64,000 nucleotides of DNA from Akkermansiaceae bacterium (GTDB lineage: Bacteria > Verrucomicrobiota > Verrucomicrobiia > Verrucomicrobiales > Akkermansiaceae), in assembly GCA_029242935.1 (NCBI GenBank), contig JAQWSX010000103.1, positions 54,181-118,180 of the forward strand. Direction: 5' to 3'. The notes beneath the pieces are model-generated. The model made no database searches. It had not been told where the DNA came from and worked only from the letters and a program-made list of their open reading frames with translations. The translations under genes were made by a program, and so were the position numbers. Shown in pieces: positions 19,639-29,923 of this stretch. Numbering within the stretch: the stretch's first letter is position 1; every line of letters starts with the position of its first letter.

Positions 19639-21828
19639 ATGAGTCGGTTCCCCCAGATCTTTTGCACGCTATTCGCAATCACTTCGCACAATCTCATTGC
19701 CGCCAAGAAACCGAACATTGTCTTTTTCTTCACTGATGATCAGACAATCTCGACCCTAGGTTGCTATGGAAACCCTGTCGTAAAGACACCACACATCGAC
19801 GGCCTCGCCGCGCGGGGCACCCGTTTTCAACAAGCCTTTGTGAGCCACCCAATTTGTTGGGCCAGCCGGACCTCCATCCTCACCGGGATGACTGCCCGCA
19901 GTTATCGTACTCCCGGAAACGGCGACCGTGTCGGAGACGCAGCGCTTAAGGTTCTCTATTCCGACCTGCTGCGGGAAAACAACTACCGAACCGGCTACTT
20001 CGGAAAATGGCATGTCAAGGCCTCTCGTAAGTTTAATCGAAAGGCACACTTTGACGAAATCGAGGTCATTGGGCGAAACCCATTCTTCAAAACGCTTCCC
20101 GATGGCACGCTTCGCCACGAAACCGACCTCATCGTGGACAAGGGAATCGACTTCTTACAACGGCAACCTAAGGACAAACCTTTTGCCCTCAACATGTGGT
20201 TTAACGCATGTCACGCTGAAGATGGCGACCGCCGTCCCGGCATTGGGCATTTCGCGTGGCCTCAGTCTGCAAACGGGCTTTACAATGACACTTACATTGG
20301 GCCTCCTCGACTGGCTGACCCCGCCATTTTTGATAACCTTCCAGACTTTCTTCAAACCAGCATCACTCGTGAGCGGTTCTTCTGGCGCTGGAACACTCCC
20401 GAGAAATACCAAACTAACATGCGGGCCTACTACCGCATGGTCACTGGAATCGACAATGCTATCGGCCGCTTCCTCAAAGCGCTTGATGATGCCGGTCTCG
20501 CAGACAATACCATTATCGTGTATTCAGCAGATAACGGATATCACATGGCGAATCGAGGGCTCTCTGGAAAGTGGTCTCACTTTGAGGAATCTATCCAAGT
20601 TCCTATGATCATTGCTGACCCACGTGTTTCAAAAGACAAGCAGGGAAAAGTCTCCACTCTTCCCGCTCTTAATATCGACCTCCCTGCCACCTTTGTTGAC
20701 TGGGCCGGCCTAGTATCACCCACGCGTTTTGACGGACGGAGTCTCAAACCAATCGTCGATGGCGAGGAACCCAAAAACTGGCGTTCTGATACCTTCCATG
20801 AACACTTCGCCGTTCGTCACAGAATCCCCGCTTACGAGGGAATTCGTAATTCCACTCACAAATATGTTCGCTACATCGATCATGACACCGAATTCCTACA
20901 CGACCTTAAAAAAGACCCAGATGAATTGGTCAATCGGGCAAGTGATCCCAAATACGCCAAGATCCTTGAGAAACTTCGGAAACGAACCGACCAGCGAATC
21001 AAGGAAATGGGCGGACCTCTCGACCCACCCACTCAAAAATTCACTGCTTCGACTCCCCCCTATCCTGAAGCATCAGCCGCGGTGACTGTTAAGCCTGAAT
21101 TAGATGGCTTTGTGCGCCTTTTTAACGGTAAAAACTTAAACGGATGGACCGGCGACAAAAAATACTGGTCAGTCAAAGATGGCGCTCTCACAGGTGTCAC
21201 CGACGGATCCTTAAGAAAGAACCGCTTCATCACCTGGAACGCCTCAACCATTCGCAACTTCGAATTACAGGTAAAAGTAAAATTCAGCGATCAAGCCAAT
21301 AGCGGCATCCAGTATCGAAGTAAGATGATCCCCGAAATTGGTCTGGATGTCGCTGGTGGCTACCAATGCGATATCATGGCCCGCGAGAATATGAATGGCA
21401 TGGCCTACGAAGAGCGGGGCCGCCGAATTCTTTCTTACACCGGCCAAAAAGTTGTTATTGATCAAAAGGGTCAATCTTGGGTCATCGGCGAAATGCCCGT
21501 GAAGAAATTCTCCCCTGATGTTTGGCATGACTACCGCGTTCGTGTTCGCGGAAACCATCACCAGCACTGGGTCAATGAAAGCATGACCGCAGACTTCATT
21601 GACCTCGATGAAGATGGGCGTGTGCTCGGTGGGATCTTCGGCTTTCAGGTTCATGTCGGGCCCGCAATGCAGATTCAATTCAAGGATATCCGCATCAAGC
21701 ACCTCCCTGACAACCTGCCTCTCCGCACTTTCGCAGACACAAAGATTCCACCTTCCGCTTATAGAGTGCGTCCTCAAGGAACTCCTAAAAAAGGATGGAG
21801 AGCTCCCCTTTATCGAAATCAAAAATAA
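19639..21828 (+). CDS. Secreted sulfatase fused to a DUF1080 (LamG-like) domain
   Basis: This 729-residue protein has an N-terminal hydrophobic stretch, then an S1-type arylsulfatase: metal-binding 'FFTDDQ' (D33, D34) and 'CWASR' (C73), which fits the C-x-(P/A)-S-R signal for formylglycine formation, plus 'YFGKWH' and 'VYSADNGYHM'. The sulfatase spans to about residue 460. From about 485 a DUF1080 domain follows ('FVRLFNGKNLNGW', 'NSGIQYRSKMIP'), a concanavalin-like fold found in 3-keto-disaccharide hydrolases and carbohydrate-binding proteins. It likely removes sulfate from a polysaccharide. The formylglycine-generating enzyme is not in the window. The closest genes are a GMC pseudogene upstream and a hydrolase downstream. 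Confidence 0.93.
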   Translation: MSRFPQIFCTLFAITSHNLIAAKKPNIVFFFTDDQTISTLGCYGNPVVKTPHIDGLAARGTRFQQAFVSHPICWASRTSILTGMTARSYRTPGNGDRVGDAALKVLYSDLLRENNYRTGYFGKWHVKASRKFNRKAHFDEIEVIGRNPFFKTLPDGTLRHETDLIVDKGIDFLQRQPKDKPFALNMWFNACHAEDGDRRPGIGHFAWPQSANGLYNDTYIGPPRLADPAIFDNLPDFLQTSITRERFFWRWNTPEKYQTNMRAYYRMVTGIDNAIGRFLKALDDAGLADNTIIVYSADNGYHMANRGLSGKWSHFEESIQVPMIIADPRVSKDKQGKVSTLPALNIDLPATFVDWAGLVSPTRFDGRSLKPIVDGEEPKNWRSDTFHEHFAVRHRIPAYEGIRNSTHKYVRYIDHDTEFLHDLKKDPDELVNRASDPKYAKILEKLRKRTDQRIKEMGGPLDPPTQKFTASTPPYPEASAAVTVKPELDGFVRLFNGKNLNGWTGDKKYWSVKDGALTGVTDGSLRKNRFITWNASTIRNFELQVKVKFSDQANSGIQYRSKMIPEIGLDVAGGYQCDIMARENMNGMAYEERGRRILSYTGQKVVIDQKGQSWVIGEMPVKKFSPDVWHDYRVRVRGNHHQHWVNESMTADFIDLDEDGRVLGGIFGFQVHVGPAMQIQFKDIRIKHLPDNLPLRTFADTKIPPSAYRVRPQGTPKKGWRAPLYRNQK

Positions 21829-21947
21829 TCAGGCGAGCCATGACCACCTTCAAATTCTATTGGGTAGCTGAGTAAGGGCTATCTTTCCCCTGCTCGACCT
21901 TGAGACGTCTCGTTAGCAATCCCTCAGAACTTCAAAGACCATTTACA

Positions 21948-23243
21948 ATGAAACTTCGTCTATTTCTTATCGCGATTCCTTTGATTATAGCGCAAATCGG
22001 CGCCCAAGAAACGAAAGGTCCTTATGAGGTTTTTCCCCCTGCCACCCCTCCTTATTTTAGAATCCGATACGAGGCTGGAGTCAAACCTCAGCAACTTAAA
22101 TTCGCTGTCAAATACACGATTTGGATCCCACCCAATGTCAAGACGCTGCGCGGCATCGTTGTGCACCAACACGGATGCGGGATTGGCTCCTGTAAATCAG
22201 GCCTCACCGGAGCCTATGATCTTCATTGGCAGGCTCTTGCGAGAAAGCATGATTGCGCCCTTATGGCTCCTTCCTATGAACAGCCAAAAGACACGGATTG
22301 CCAATTATGGTGCGATCCACGAAATGGTTCGGGATCAAGATTCCAGCAAGCTCTAGTCGACCTCGGAAAAAAATCCGATCACCTTGAGCTCTCGAGGATT
22401 CCGTGGGCTCTTTGGGGACACAGTGGCGGCGGACACTGGGCGGGAGGAATGCTGATGCTTCACCCAGAAAAAGTCGCAGCAGTCTGGCTTCGCTCTGGCG
22501 TCCCCTACCTAAAAGAAAGTTTAGATCGACCCTCTATCAAACCTCACAAAATACCCGAAGCAGCACTCACTGTTCCTATTATGTGCAACCTTGGAACAAA
22601 AGAGGGTGTCACCGTCAAGACAGGGCGTTTTTCTCGAGTCTGGCCAGCCAACGAGGTCTTTTTCGACACCCTTAGTAAGAAGAATGGCCAAATTGCTTAT
22701 GCCGTTGATCCGCTCACTTCCCACGAATGCGGAAACCAACGATATCTTGCCATCCCTTGGTTCGATTCCTGTCTTGACCTTCGACTCCCAAGAGCTCCCA
22801 ACACGCAACTGGTCAAAATCACCTCTAAGAATTCGGGAAGCTTTCGACATCAGATCGACGGTCGGAATATTTGGCTTCCCAGTCCGAGAATTAAAAAGAT
22901 GTGGCTCGCCTACATCAAGAATACAGCCATCCCGGATCAAACTCCACCGCCTCTACCCACTGATTTAAGAGTCAATGGTACCACCTTAACCTGGACCGCT
23001 ACGGCTGACCTCGAAAGCGGCCTCGCCCACTTCATCATTTTTCGGGATGACAAACCCATCGCCACCATTCCTGATGAGCCACTAACCCGTTTTGGGAGGC
23101 CACTCTTTCAGGGGCTTCAATACAGTGACACTCCGCAGCAACCGCTCTCTAAAATGATTTTTATAGACCCGCAGCCCACACCCGGAACGCAGCATAAATA
23201 TCATGTTATCGCTGTGAATACAGTTGGGCTGAAATCACAATAA
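21948..23243 (+). CDS. Secreted alpha/beta-hydrolase-like protein with C-terminal Fn3-like domain
   Basis: The track start at 21900 is replaced by ATG 21948 ('[20 protein letters not shown]'), which gives a clean signal peptide and 431 residues. The middle has an alpha/beta hydrolase nucleophile elbow, '[14 protein letters not shown]' (G-H-S-G-G), preceded by '[10 protein letters not shown]', which could supply the oxyanion region. The C-terminal ~100 residues ('[22 protein letters not shown]') look like a fibronectin type III-like module. It lies between the two sulfatases and may be a sugar esterase or similar enzyme; substrate unknown. Family-level assignment only. Confidence 0.75.
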   Translation: MKLRLFLIAIPLIIAQIGAQETKGPYEVFPPATPPYFRIRYEAGVKPQQLKFAVKYTIWIPPNVKTLRGIVVHQHGCGIGSCKSGLTGAYDLHWQALARKHDCALMAPSYEQPKDTDCQLWCDPRNGSGSRFQQALVDLGKKSDHLELSRIPWALWGHSGGGHWAGGMLMLHPEKVAAVWLRSGVPYLKESLDRPSIKPHKIPEAALTVPIMCNLGTKEGVTVKTGRFSRVWPANEVFFDTLSKKNGQIAYAVDPLTSHECGNQRYLAIPWFDSCLDLRLPRAPNTQLVKITSKNSGSFRHQIDGRNIWLPSPRIKKMWLAYIKNTAIPDQTPPPLPTDLRVNGTTLTWTATADLESGLAHFIIFRDDKPIATIPDEPLTRFGRPLFQGLQYSDTPQQPLSKMIFIDPQPTPGTQHKYHVIAVNTVGLKSQ

Positions 23244-23381
23244 GAGCAACATCCGTGGTTTCTTAAAAGCTCTCTTGTTTTGCAGGCAGAATCACAACTT
23301 AAAAAGTAACGATTGGATAAAAGGATTCTTCAATTCACGCCGTAAATAGCAGATGGTGAGGCCTTCATTCTAACTTTAATC

Positions 23382-24911
23382 ATGCGAAATTCTTCCTCAA
23401 AGCTGCTCTACTGGGCAATCACCTGCGCTCTAGCCGGATTTATTTTCGGCTTCGATCTTATCGTAATCTCGGGAGCAGAACAAAAGATCCAATCCCTCTG
23501 GGGGCTCAGCGGACTTGAACATGGGTTTGCCATGAGTGCTGCACTTTGGGGTACAGTTGTGGGCTCAATTTTTGGAGGCGGACCTACCGACAAGTTTGGT
23601 CGTAAGAAAGTCCTCCTATGGATCGGCATCCTCTATTTTGTCTCGGCGATCGGATCTGCTTTCGCCCCCAATGTTAGCATCTTTGCAATCTCACGTCTCA
23701 TAGGAGGTATCGGAATTGGCGTTTCAACCGTCGCGGCGCCCCTCTTCATTTCCGAAATATCACCAGCGGAACGTCGTGGGCGCCTTACCGGCATGTTTCA
23801 ATTCAACATTGTTTTCGGGCTTCTCATCGCCACGGTTTCAAATGCGATCATCCTTCAGATGATGGGGCCAGACAGTGACACAGCTTGGCGTTGGATGCTT
23901 GGAATCGAAGCGATCCCGGCTCTGGTCTATTCCTTCATGTCTTTTACCCTTCCTGAGAGCCCCCGCTGGCTCATCAACAATAGTCAGCGAGAGGAAGGAA
24001 AAAGAATTTTAGGTCAAATTAATCCGACCTTTTCAGAAGCAAAACTAGAAGAAACAGTAGGAGAGATCGAGCAGGCTGGCGACCTTGAATCAGGTATGTC
24101 TCGCGTTCTCTGGAAGCCTCTAAAACTTGCACTTGTTCTCGCCTTTCTCATCGCTTTCTTTAATCAACTGTCCGGAATCAATGCCATCCTCGGCTATGCC
24201 CCGCGCATTTTGGGTATGACCGGTTTCGATCCAGGCGAATCTCTTTTTAATGCCAGCCTCATCACTTTGGTGAATCTGATCTTCACCCTAGTTGGCCTTC
24301 GACTTATCGACAAACTTGGCCGACGCTCTCTTCTCTACATTGGCTCTTTTGGATATATCGTTTCACTCGCCGTATGCGCGTGGGCATTTCATAGTTACCG
24401 TGCTCCCTTTGCTGATGCCGCTGATGCCATTTCTCTCAATAATTCAGCGCCGGCTATCGCCTCCAATATTTCCCGACTTCCCGAAAAATACACCTCTCAA
24501 GTTACCTCCGAAAACCTTTCCGAATCCTGGGTTAAAGAAGTCGCTAGCGACTCCCTCAAATCCGCCAAAGAAAAAGCTGGAATTGGCAGTAACCTCGTTC
24601 TGATTTGCATCCTTGCCTTCATTGCCGCACACGCTGTCGGGCAAGGCGCAGTCATTTGGGTCTTCATCTCAGAGATCTTTCCAACCGTGGCTCGGGGCTT
24701 TGGGCAGTCACTTGGTTGCGCCACTCATTGGGTCTTCGCTGCCATTTTGACCTTTATTTTCCCTCTTGCAATGGAAGCCTTTACGGCGACCCAAATCTTC
24801 GGCTTCTTTGCTTCCATGATGATTCTCCAACTCGTTTGGATCCGCTTAATGGTTCCCGAAACTAAAGGGGTTTCGCTTGAAGATATGCAGGCTAATCTCA
24901 GCAAAAAATAA
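23382..24911 (+). CDS. Sugar porter, major facilitator superfamily
   Basis: This 509-residue membrane protein has about twelve helices and the sugar-porter signatures: 'GFDLIVISGAE' in TM1, 'DKFGRKK' after TM2, 'ERRGRLTGMFQF', 'PESPRWL' after TM6, 'LGRRSLLYIG' after TM8 and 'PETKGVSLED' at the C-terminus. It should import a monosaccharide with protons or sodium. An unusual Ala/Ser-rich stretch of ~65 residues ('FADAADAISLNNS' to 'SAKEKAGIGS') sits between TM9 and TM10 and would face outward. Its position between two sulfatase genes suggests uptake of the released sugar. Confidence 0.93.
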   Translation: MRNSSSKLLYWAITCALAGFIFGFDLIVISGAEQKIQSLWGLSGLEHGFAMSAALWGTVVGSIFGGGPTDKFGRKKVLLWIGILYFVSAIGSAFAPNVSIFAISRLIGGIGIGVSTVAAPLFISEISPAERRGRLTGMFQFNIVFGLLIATVSNAIILQMMGPDSDTAWRWMLGIEAIPALVYSFMSFTLPESPRWLINNSQREEGKRILGQINPTFSEAKLEETVGEIEQAGDLESGMSRVLWKPLKLALVLAFLIAFFNQLSGINAILGYAPRILGMTGFDPGESLFNASLITLVNLIFTLVGLRLIDKLGRRSLLYIGSFGYIVSLAVCAWAFHSYRAPFADAADAISLNNSAPAIASNISRLPEKYTSQVTSENLSESWVKEVASDSLKSAKEKAGIGSNLVLICILAFIAAHAVGQGAVIWVFISEIFPTVARGFGQSLGCATHWVFAAILTFIFPLAMEAFTATQIFGFFASMMILQLVWIRLMVPETKGVSLEDMQANLSKK

Positions 24912-25004
24912 TCAACACCATCCCCCTCACCTTTGTCCATACAGTGTAGGCCAGAAGTTCCAAATTTTGTGCCGCAATCAGTACTTTATTAGGGCTCACA
25001 TGAA

Positions 25005-27944
25005 ATGAAACTCCTTCTCATTCTTCTCCTATCCGTTTCAGTTTCCTTTCGAGAAGCGCACTCTAAAGATAGGCCTAATGTCATTGTCGTCTTCATCGAT
25101 GACATGGGATACTCAGACTTTTCATGTTTCGGAGGTAAGGTCAAAACCCAACACGTCGACCGCCTCGCTTCCGAGGGCATTAAGTTCACCAATTTTTACG
25201 TGAATTCCCCCATTTGTTCTCCATCCCGTGTTGCCCTGACTACCGGACAATACCCACACCGTTGGCGAATCACTTCCTACCTTAATAATCGGCGCGATAA
25301 CAAAAGACGCGGGATGGCCCAATGGCTCGATCCGGAAGCCCCCACCCTTGCTCGACAGCTCAAGAAAGCGGGTTACGCCACTGGCCATTTCGGTAAATGG
25401 CATATGGGAGGGCAACGCGATGTCGTTGAAGCTCCCGAAATTTCAAGTTACGGTTTTGATAAAAGTTTAACTAACTTCGAAGGGATCGGCCCAAAACTTC
25501 TTCCTCTTACCCTCAAGCCCAACCCCGACGGAGGAGAGCCCATCCAAGGTCGTATTTGGGCCGATGCCGAGCGACTCGGCAAAGGCTTTAAGTGGATGCA
25601 GCGATTCGAAATCACCACCGGCTTCATCAACGAGGCCCTCAATTTTATCGATCAATCACAGAAAAAGGAAAAACCTTTCTTTATCAACCTCTGGCCAGAC
25701 GACGTCCATGGTCCCTGGTGGCCGCCACTCGAAAAGTGGGGTGGCAGTCGTCGGGCCCTTTATCATGGTGTTCTCGATTCCATGGACGAACAGCTCGCGC
25801 GCCTTTTTGATCGGGTTCGTAACGATCCGAAGCTACGCGACAACACCATCATCACCGTATGCTCAGACAATGGACACGAGCCAGGCGCTGGAACATCAAG
25901 ACCGTTCCGCGGGGCCAAAACTTGGATGTATGAGGGAGGAATTCGATCACCTCTCATTGTTTGGGCGCCCGGACTCATGCCCGCTGAAGGAAAAGGGACT
26001 ACCAATGAGTCCTCTGTCTTTTCGGCAATCGACCTCAACCGATCACTCTATTCACTCACCGGGACCAAGCCCTCCCGAAAACTTGATGGCGAAGATCTCG
26101 CCCAAGCTCTCATCGGAAAATCATACGAATCCCGTAAAGCCCCGCTCTTTTGGCGGCGCCCTCCGGACCGCCCCGGTTTCGGCCACGGATTCGATGAAGA
26201 CAATCCAGACCTCGCCGTTCGCCATGGTGATTGGAAATACCTTATCAATATCGATGGATCTGATCCCCAACTCTACAATCTCCCCCAGGATCCGGGTGAG
26301 TCACAAAACCTCGCCAAAGAGAATCCCAAAATCGTTAATGAACTCCACAAGGCACTCCTGAAGTGGAATTCTGGCATGCCCGTTGATGGGTCCGACCCAA
26401 CCTATAGCAAGACAGGCGCCCTTCCAAAAACCCACTTCGTGAATCCAATCGGAGTCAGTCAAGATCCGTGGGTTGTGCGTGATGAAAAAAACAAACGCTA
26501 CTTGTGGTGCTCATCGGAAGGCGATCGTGCAATCACTATTCACACCTCACAAAACCTCACCTCTTTCGGCCAACGGCACCTCGTTTGGAGTTCACCCGAC
26601 TCAGGCCCATATTCAAGACAAGTTTGGGCTCCAGAGCTTCACCTTCTTGACGGAAAATGGCATATCTATTTCGCTGCGTCCGACGGGAAGAACGAGAATC
26701 ACCGCGCATACGTCCTCCAGTCTAGAACCGATGACCCCTTGGGGGAATATCAACTCCACGGTCCTTTCCAGACCGGTGAGACCGCTAATCAAAATCTTTG
26801 GGCGATTGATATGACTCCTCTTAAGCTGAAGGATAAACTCTACGCGATCTGGTCCGGTTGGGACGGCCCCGACACTGATCACCAGTATCTCTACATTGCA
26901 GAAATGGAGAGCCCACTCAAACTCTCGACCAAACGTGTCCGAATCTGTGATAACTTAGACTATAATTGGGAGCTTACCGAACCAAAGCCACGAGGGCGCG
27001 GTCTAAACGAAGGACCTCAAGTCCTTCAAAATCGTGATCGAACCTTCGTCACATACTCTTGCGGTGCTTCCTGGCTCCCAAGCTATAAAGTCGGAATCCT
27101 TGAACTCACGGGAGATGATCCCCTTAATCCTTTGGGGTGGAAAAAGAACAAGGGTTCGGTATTTCAATCTACTAAAGAGACCTTTGGAGTTGGTCATTCC
27201 TGCTTCGTGAGATCACCTAACGGTTCCGAGTGGTGGCAGGTCTTCCACGCCAAGGAGAGCCGGGCTCCCGGTTGGCAGCGGAGTATCCACATTCAACCCT
27301 TCAAATGGTCGCGCGATGGACGTCCACTTTTTGGCCGACCCTTTCCCCGAAACGAACCATTTCCTCGACCAGGCGGAGAGCATACCAGCATGTTGACTTT
27401 ACCCTACTCCTCGGATCTGGCCACCGATCACTCCTACTTCGGGCATGCCCAATTTTACCAACCAATTTCGCAAGGCCTCAAACTTGGCACCCCCCCAAAA
27501 AAACCTGTCAACACCTTCCGTTCTGGTGAAAAGATTATCCTAAACAAAAAGACACCCGATGATTTCACCGCATCTGTCACGCTCGACTTTCATGGACTCA
27601 ACGAGGGCCGGGGTTCTGGAATTCTATTTCGAATCACCGCACCCTCCGTAGGGCTTGATGCCGCCCGGGGATATTTTCTCGGCATCAAACCAAGCCAAAA
27701 CACGGTCCTGATCGGCAAGATGAACGGGAGCAGTTGGCAAGAATTGAAACGTAAATCTATTCCCATTGACACCTCAAAGAAACATCGACTTTCGGTCACA
27801 GGGGTCGGATCGGAATTCACCGTTTCTATCAACGGCAGAGCGCTATTCACCCATCGCGACCCGACTTACAAAACTGGAACAATTGGGCTCCGCGTGACGG
27901 ATATCCCTACCACCTTTTCTGAGCTAAAAATTACTCATCCCTAG
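25005..27944 (+). CDS. Trimodular sulfatase - GH43-like glycosidase - LamG-like protein
   Basis: This 979-residue secreted protein has a signal peptide (1-20) and an S1 sulfatase with 'FIDDMGYSDFS' (D32, D33), 'CSPSR' (C71) and 'GHFGKWHMGG'. A second enzyme-like region starts near 475: a five-bladed-propeller, GH43-like domain with 'SQDPWVVRD' (D487), 'WAPELHLLDGKWHIYFAAS', 'WAIDMTPLK' (D602) and 'LNEGPQVL' (E669). These fit the base, pKa-modulator and acid positions of GH43. From about 850 a LamG/DUF1080-like carbohydrate-binding module ends the protein. It could desulfate and cleave a sulfated oligosaccharide in one polypeptide. GH43-like calling is by motif only. Its stop overlaps the convergent symporter stop by four bases. 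Confidence 0.88.
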   Translation: MKLLLILLLSVSVSFREAHSKDRPNVIVVFIDDMGYSDFSCFGGKVKTQHVDRLASEGIKFTNFYVNSPICSPSRVALTTGQYPHRWRITSYLNNRRDNKRRGMAQWLDPEAPTLARQLKKAGYATGHFGKWHMGGQRDVVEAPEISSYGFDKSLTNFEGIGPKLLPLTLKPNPDGGEPIQGRIWADAERLGKGFKWMQRFEITTGFINEALNFIDQSQKKEKPFFINLWPDDVHGPWWPPLEKWGGSRRALYHGVLDSMDEQLARLFDRVRNDPKLRDNTIITVCSDNGHEPGAGTSRPFRGAKTWMYEGGIRSPLIVWAPGLMPAEGKGTTNESSVFSAIDLNRSLYSLTGTKPSRKLDGEDLAQALIGKSYESRKAPLFWRRPPDRPGFGHGFDEDNPDLAVRHGDWKYLINIDGSDPQLYNLPQDPGESQNLAKENPKIVNELHKALLKWNSGMPVDGSDPTYSKTGALPKTHFVNPIGVSQDPWVVRDEKNKRYLWCSSEGDRAITIHTSQNLTSFGQRHLVWSSPDSGPYSRQVWAPELHLLDGKWHIYFAASDGKNENHRAYVLQSRTDDPLGEYQLHGPFQTGETANQNLWAIDMTPLKLKDKLYAIWSGWDGPDTDHQYLYIAEMESPLKLSTKRVRICDNLDYNWELTEPKPRGRGLNEGPQVLQNRDRTFVTYSCGASWLPSYKVGILELTGDDPLNPLGWKKNKGSVFQSTKETFGVGHSCFVRSPNGSEWWQVFHAKESRAPGWQRSIHIQPFKWSRDGRPLFGRPFPRNEPFPRPGGEHTSMLTLPYSSDLATDHSYFGHAQFYQPISQGLKLGTPPKKPVNTFRSGEKIILNKKTPDDFTASVTLDFHGLNEGRGSGILFRITAPSVGLDAARGYFLGIKPSQNTVLIGKMNGSSWQELKRKSIPIDTSKKHRLSVTGVGSEFTVSINGRALFTHRDPTYKTGTIGLRVTDIPTTFSELKITHP

Positions 27945-29707
27945 TTAGTCCTAATCGGTGAACGGAACAGAGGAACCAAAGTACAAATGCCGGCAACAAG
28001 AAGCGGAGTTCCCGGCAAATAATCCCCATAGATCGTCAGCCCTGTTCCGATAAGAACAGCAAGAATCCCGGCACTTCCAAAGAAAACTTTTAAGAGGTCA
28101 CTCCCCATCGATGGTTCATTTGCGTCACGTTCTTTCGTTCTAAAACGATCCCACCCACTCCCTGGAGGAGACGTTTGATTTGCAAATCGAGTTAAGGTTT
28201 CCGACTCTTCCGGCTTGGTCAAAAAGGTAACCACCAGCCAAACAAAAGTCGTCAGGACAACTGGCCCGACATAGTTCCAAGGGCCCATCGTAACCGCCCA
28301 GCCAAAAGGGTCAGCGAAGGGCAAGGTCGATTTACTCGTATAGAGATAGCTCGAAACAATCGCTGTCAAGGAGGCCGAAATTTCACTCCACGCATTGACC
28401 CGCCACCACAACCAGCGAAGCAAATACACCAAGCCAGTTCCGGCCCCGACCATCAACAAGACATTAAACATCTGCGCGGCATTCGTAAAAGCAAGAGCTA
28501 CTAGGGATCCCAATGCCAGAACCAAAACACTGCTCACCCGACCAACCAGGATCTGTTCACCTTCACCAGCGTTTTTATTACAGAATCTCTTCCAAAAATC
28601 CTTGGTAAGGTAGGACGACGCCAGATTCACCTGAGTCGAAAGAGTAGAAATGTAGGCAGCGATTAACGAAGCTAGCACAACTCCTTTCAATCCCGCCGGG
28701 AGTTGGGCGATCATGGCTGGATAAGCGACATCGTGCCCAAGCTTTCCATCGTCTAAATTTGGAAAGGCTTGATCGATCGATTCCAAGTCTGGGAAAATCA
28801 CTAAAGAAGCAAGAGCAACCAAAATCCATGGCCATGGCCTTAAGGCATAGTGGGCAACATTGAAAAATAGATTGGCCTTTGTAGCATGCTTTTCGTCCTT
28901 CGCCGCTAAAGTCCGCTGTGCAATATATCCACCGCCCCCCGGTTCGGCCCCCGGATAATAACTAGTCCACCACATTAGGGCAATTGGTATGATGAAAAAC
29001 TCGACCCAGTTCGAATCCTTGGACGGAATGATACTCATCTTGGCTTGCACTGCTTCATGAGCAAAAAGACCATCGAGGCCACCGATCGAATCCATGTTTA
29101 AAATGTAAATCGTCGCAGCTACTGACCCTACCATCGCTAAGGCGAATTGGAAAAAATCTACCAGCAAAACAGAGCGCAATCCACCCGCGACGCTGTAAAG
29201 CATGGTCACTCCGGCACCTAGCAGAATGGTCTGCCAGGCATCCAACCCCATCAAAACTCCCAAAATCTTAATCGCCGCCAAGGAGACCACCGCAATGATA
29301 AATACGTTAAAAAACAACCCGAGATACAAGGCCCGGTAGGCTCGCAAAATCTGACCTCCGAGCCCGGAGTATCTTAACTCGTAAAATTCTACATCGGTCA
29401 TCACTCCGGACCTACGCCAACGTCTGGCAAAGACATAGGTGGTCAGCATTCCAGAAAAAACAAGAGACCACCAAAGCCAGTTCTTTGAAACTCCCTCAGT
29501 TCTCACCCAGTCAGTAATCAGGGTTGGAGTATCGGCCGCGAAGGTCGTGGCAACCATCGACACTCCAAGCAACCACCATGGCATGGAACGGCCAGCCAGA
29601 AAGAAACTCTCGGTATTACCGGTATTTTTTTTGGCGGCCCACCAGCCAATTCCCAAACTAATTGCCAGCGACACTACGATCACGACCCAGTCTAATCCTT
29701 CAATCAT
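27941..29707 (-). CDS. Sodium:solute symporter (SSS family)
   Basis: The track starts at 29827, but ATG 29707 ('MIEGLDWVVIVVSLAIS') has an AAGGAG Shine-Dalgarno sequence four bases upstream and is the likely start, giving 588 residues. It has about 13-14 membrane helices. 'AGRSMPWWLLGVSMVATTFAA' and 'STLSTQVNLASSYLTKDFW' are typical of SSS/SGLT-like carriers, and the latter carries sodium-site Ser/Thr residues. Likely imports a sugar, fitting its place beside the sulfatase-GH43-like gene (convergent) and the exported aldose epimerase (divergent). Exact substrate unknown. Confidence 0.93.
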   Translation of the reverse strand: MIEGLDWVVIVVSLAISLGIGWWAAKKNTGNTESFFLAGRSMPWWLLGVSMVATTFAADTPTLITDWVRTEGVSKNWLWWSLVFSGMLTTYVFARRWRRSGVMTDVEFYELRYSGLGGQILRAYRALYLGLFFNVFIIAVVSLAAIKILGVLMGLDAWQTILLGAGVTMLYSVAGGLRSVLLVDFFQFALAMVGSVAATIYILNMDSIGGLDGLFAHEAVQAKMSIIPSKDSNWVEFFIIPIALMWWTSYYPGAEPGGGGYIAQRTLAAKDEKHATKANLFFNVAHYALRPWPWILVALASLVIFPDLESIDQAFPNLDDGKLGHDVAYPAMIAQLPAGLKGVVLASLIAAYISTLSTQVNLASSYLTKDFWKRFCNKNAGEGEQILVGRVSSVLVLALGSLVALAFTNAAQMFNVLLMVGAGTGLVYLLRWLWWRVNAWSEISASLTAIVSSYLYTSKSTLPFADPFGWAVTMGPWNYVGPVVLTTFVWLVVTFLTKPEESETLTRFANQTSPPGSGWDRFRTKERDANEPSMGSDLLKVFFGSAGILAVLIGTGLTIYGDYLPGTPLLVAGICTLVPLFRSPIRTN

Positions 29708-29711
29708 AGGT

Positions 29712-29717
29712 CTCCTT
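29712..29717 (-). promoter_or_regulatory. Shine-Dalgarno site of the SSS symporter
   Basis: On the minus strand this reads AAGGAG, four bases before ATG 29707. Few genes in this window have such a clear site. It decides the start against the longer track ORF, whose extra 40 residues look non-conserved. Confidence 0.7.
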
Positions 29718-29923
29718 ATCAGCTTATTTGCCAAAGGTCGAAATCTACTTTGCAACGAACACTGGACCGCTAGGGCATTTAGAAGGGGGAGGAAATTCAA
29801 TAAAACCATCAATGATTGCCGGGGCAAGAAAACGGTAAAAGTAAGCTTCTCAAAGGGAATTGGAGATCGCAGTATAGTAATCCATTAATCGAAAATCCTC
29901 ATACACGAACGCCGCTACTTATT

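Noticed and set aside
19928-20608. 226-residue frame inside the first sulfatase
   Set aside because: Shadow of a conserved sulfatase frame; no recognisable domain.
25564-26361. 265-residue frame inside the sulfatase-GH43-like gene
   Set aside because: Same strand, wrong frame, Ser/Pro-rich; the overlapping sulfatase frame is clearly the real one.
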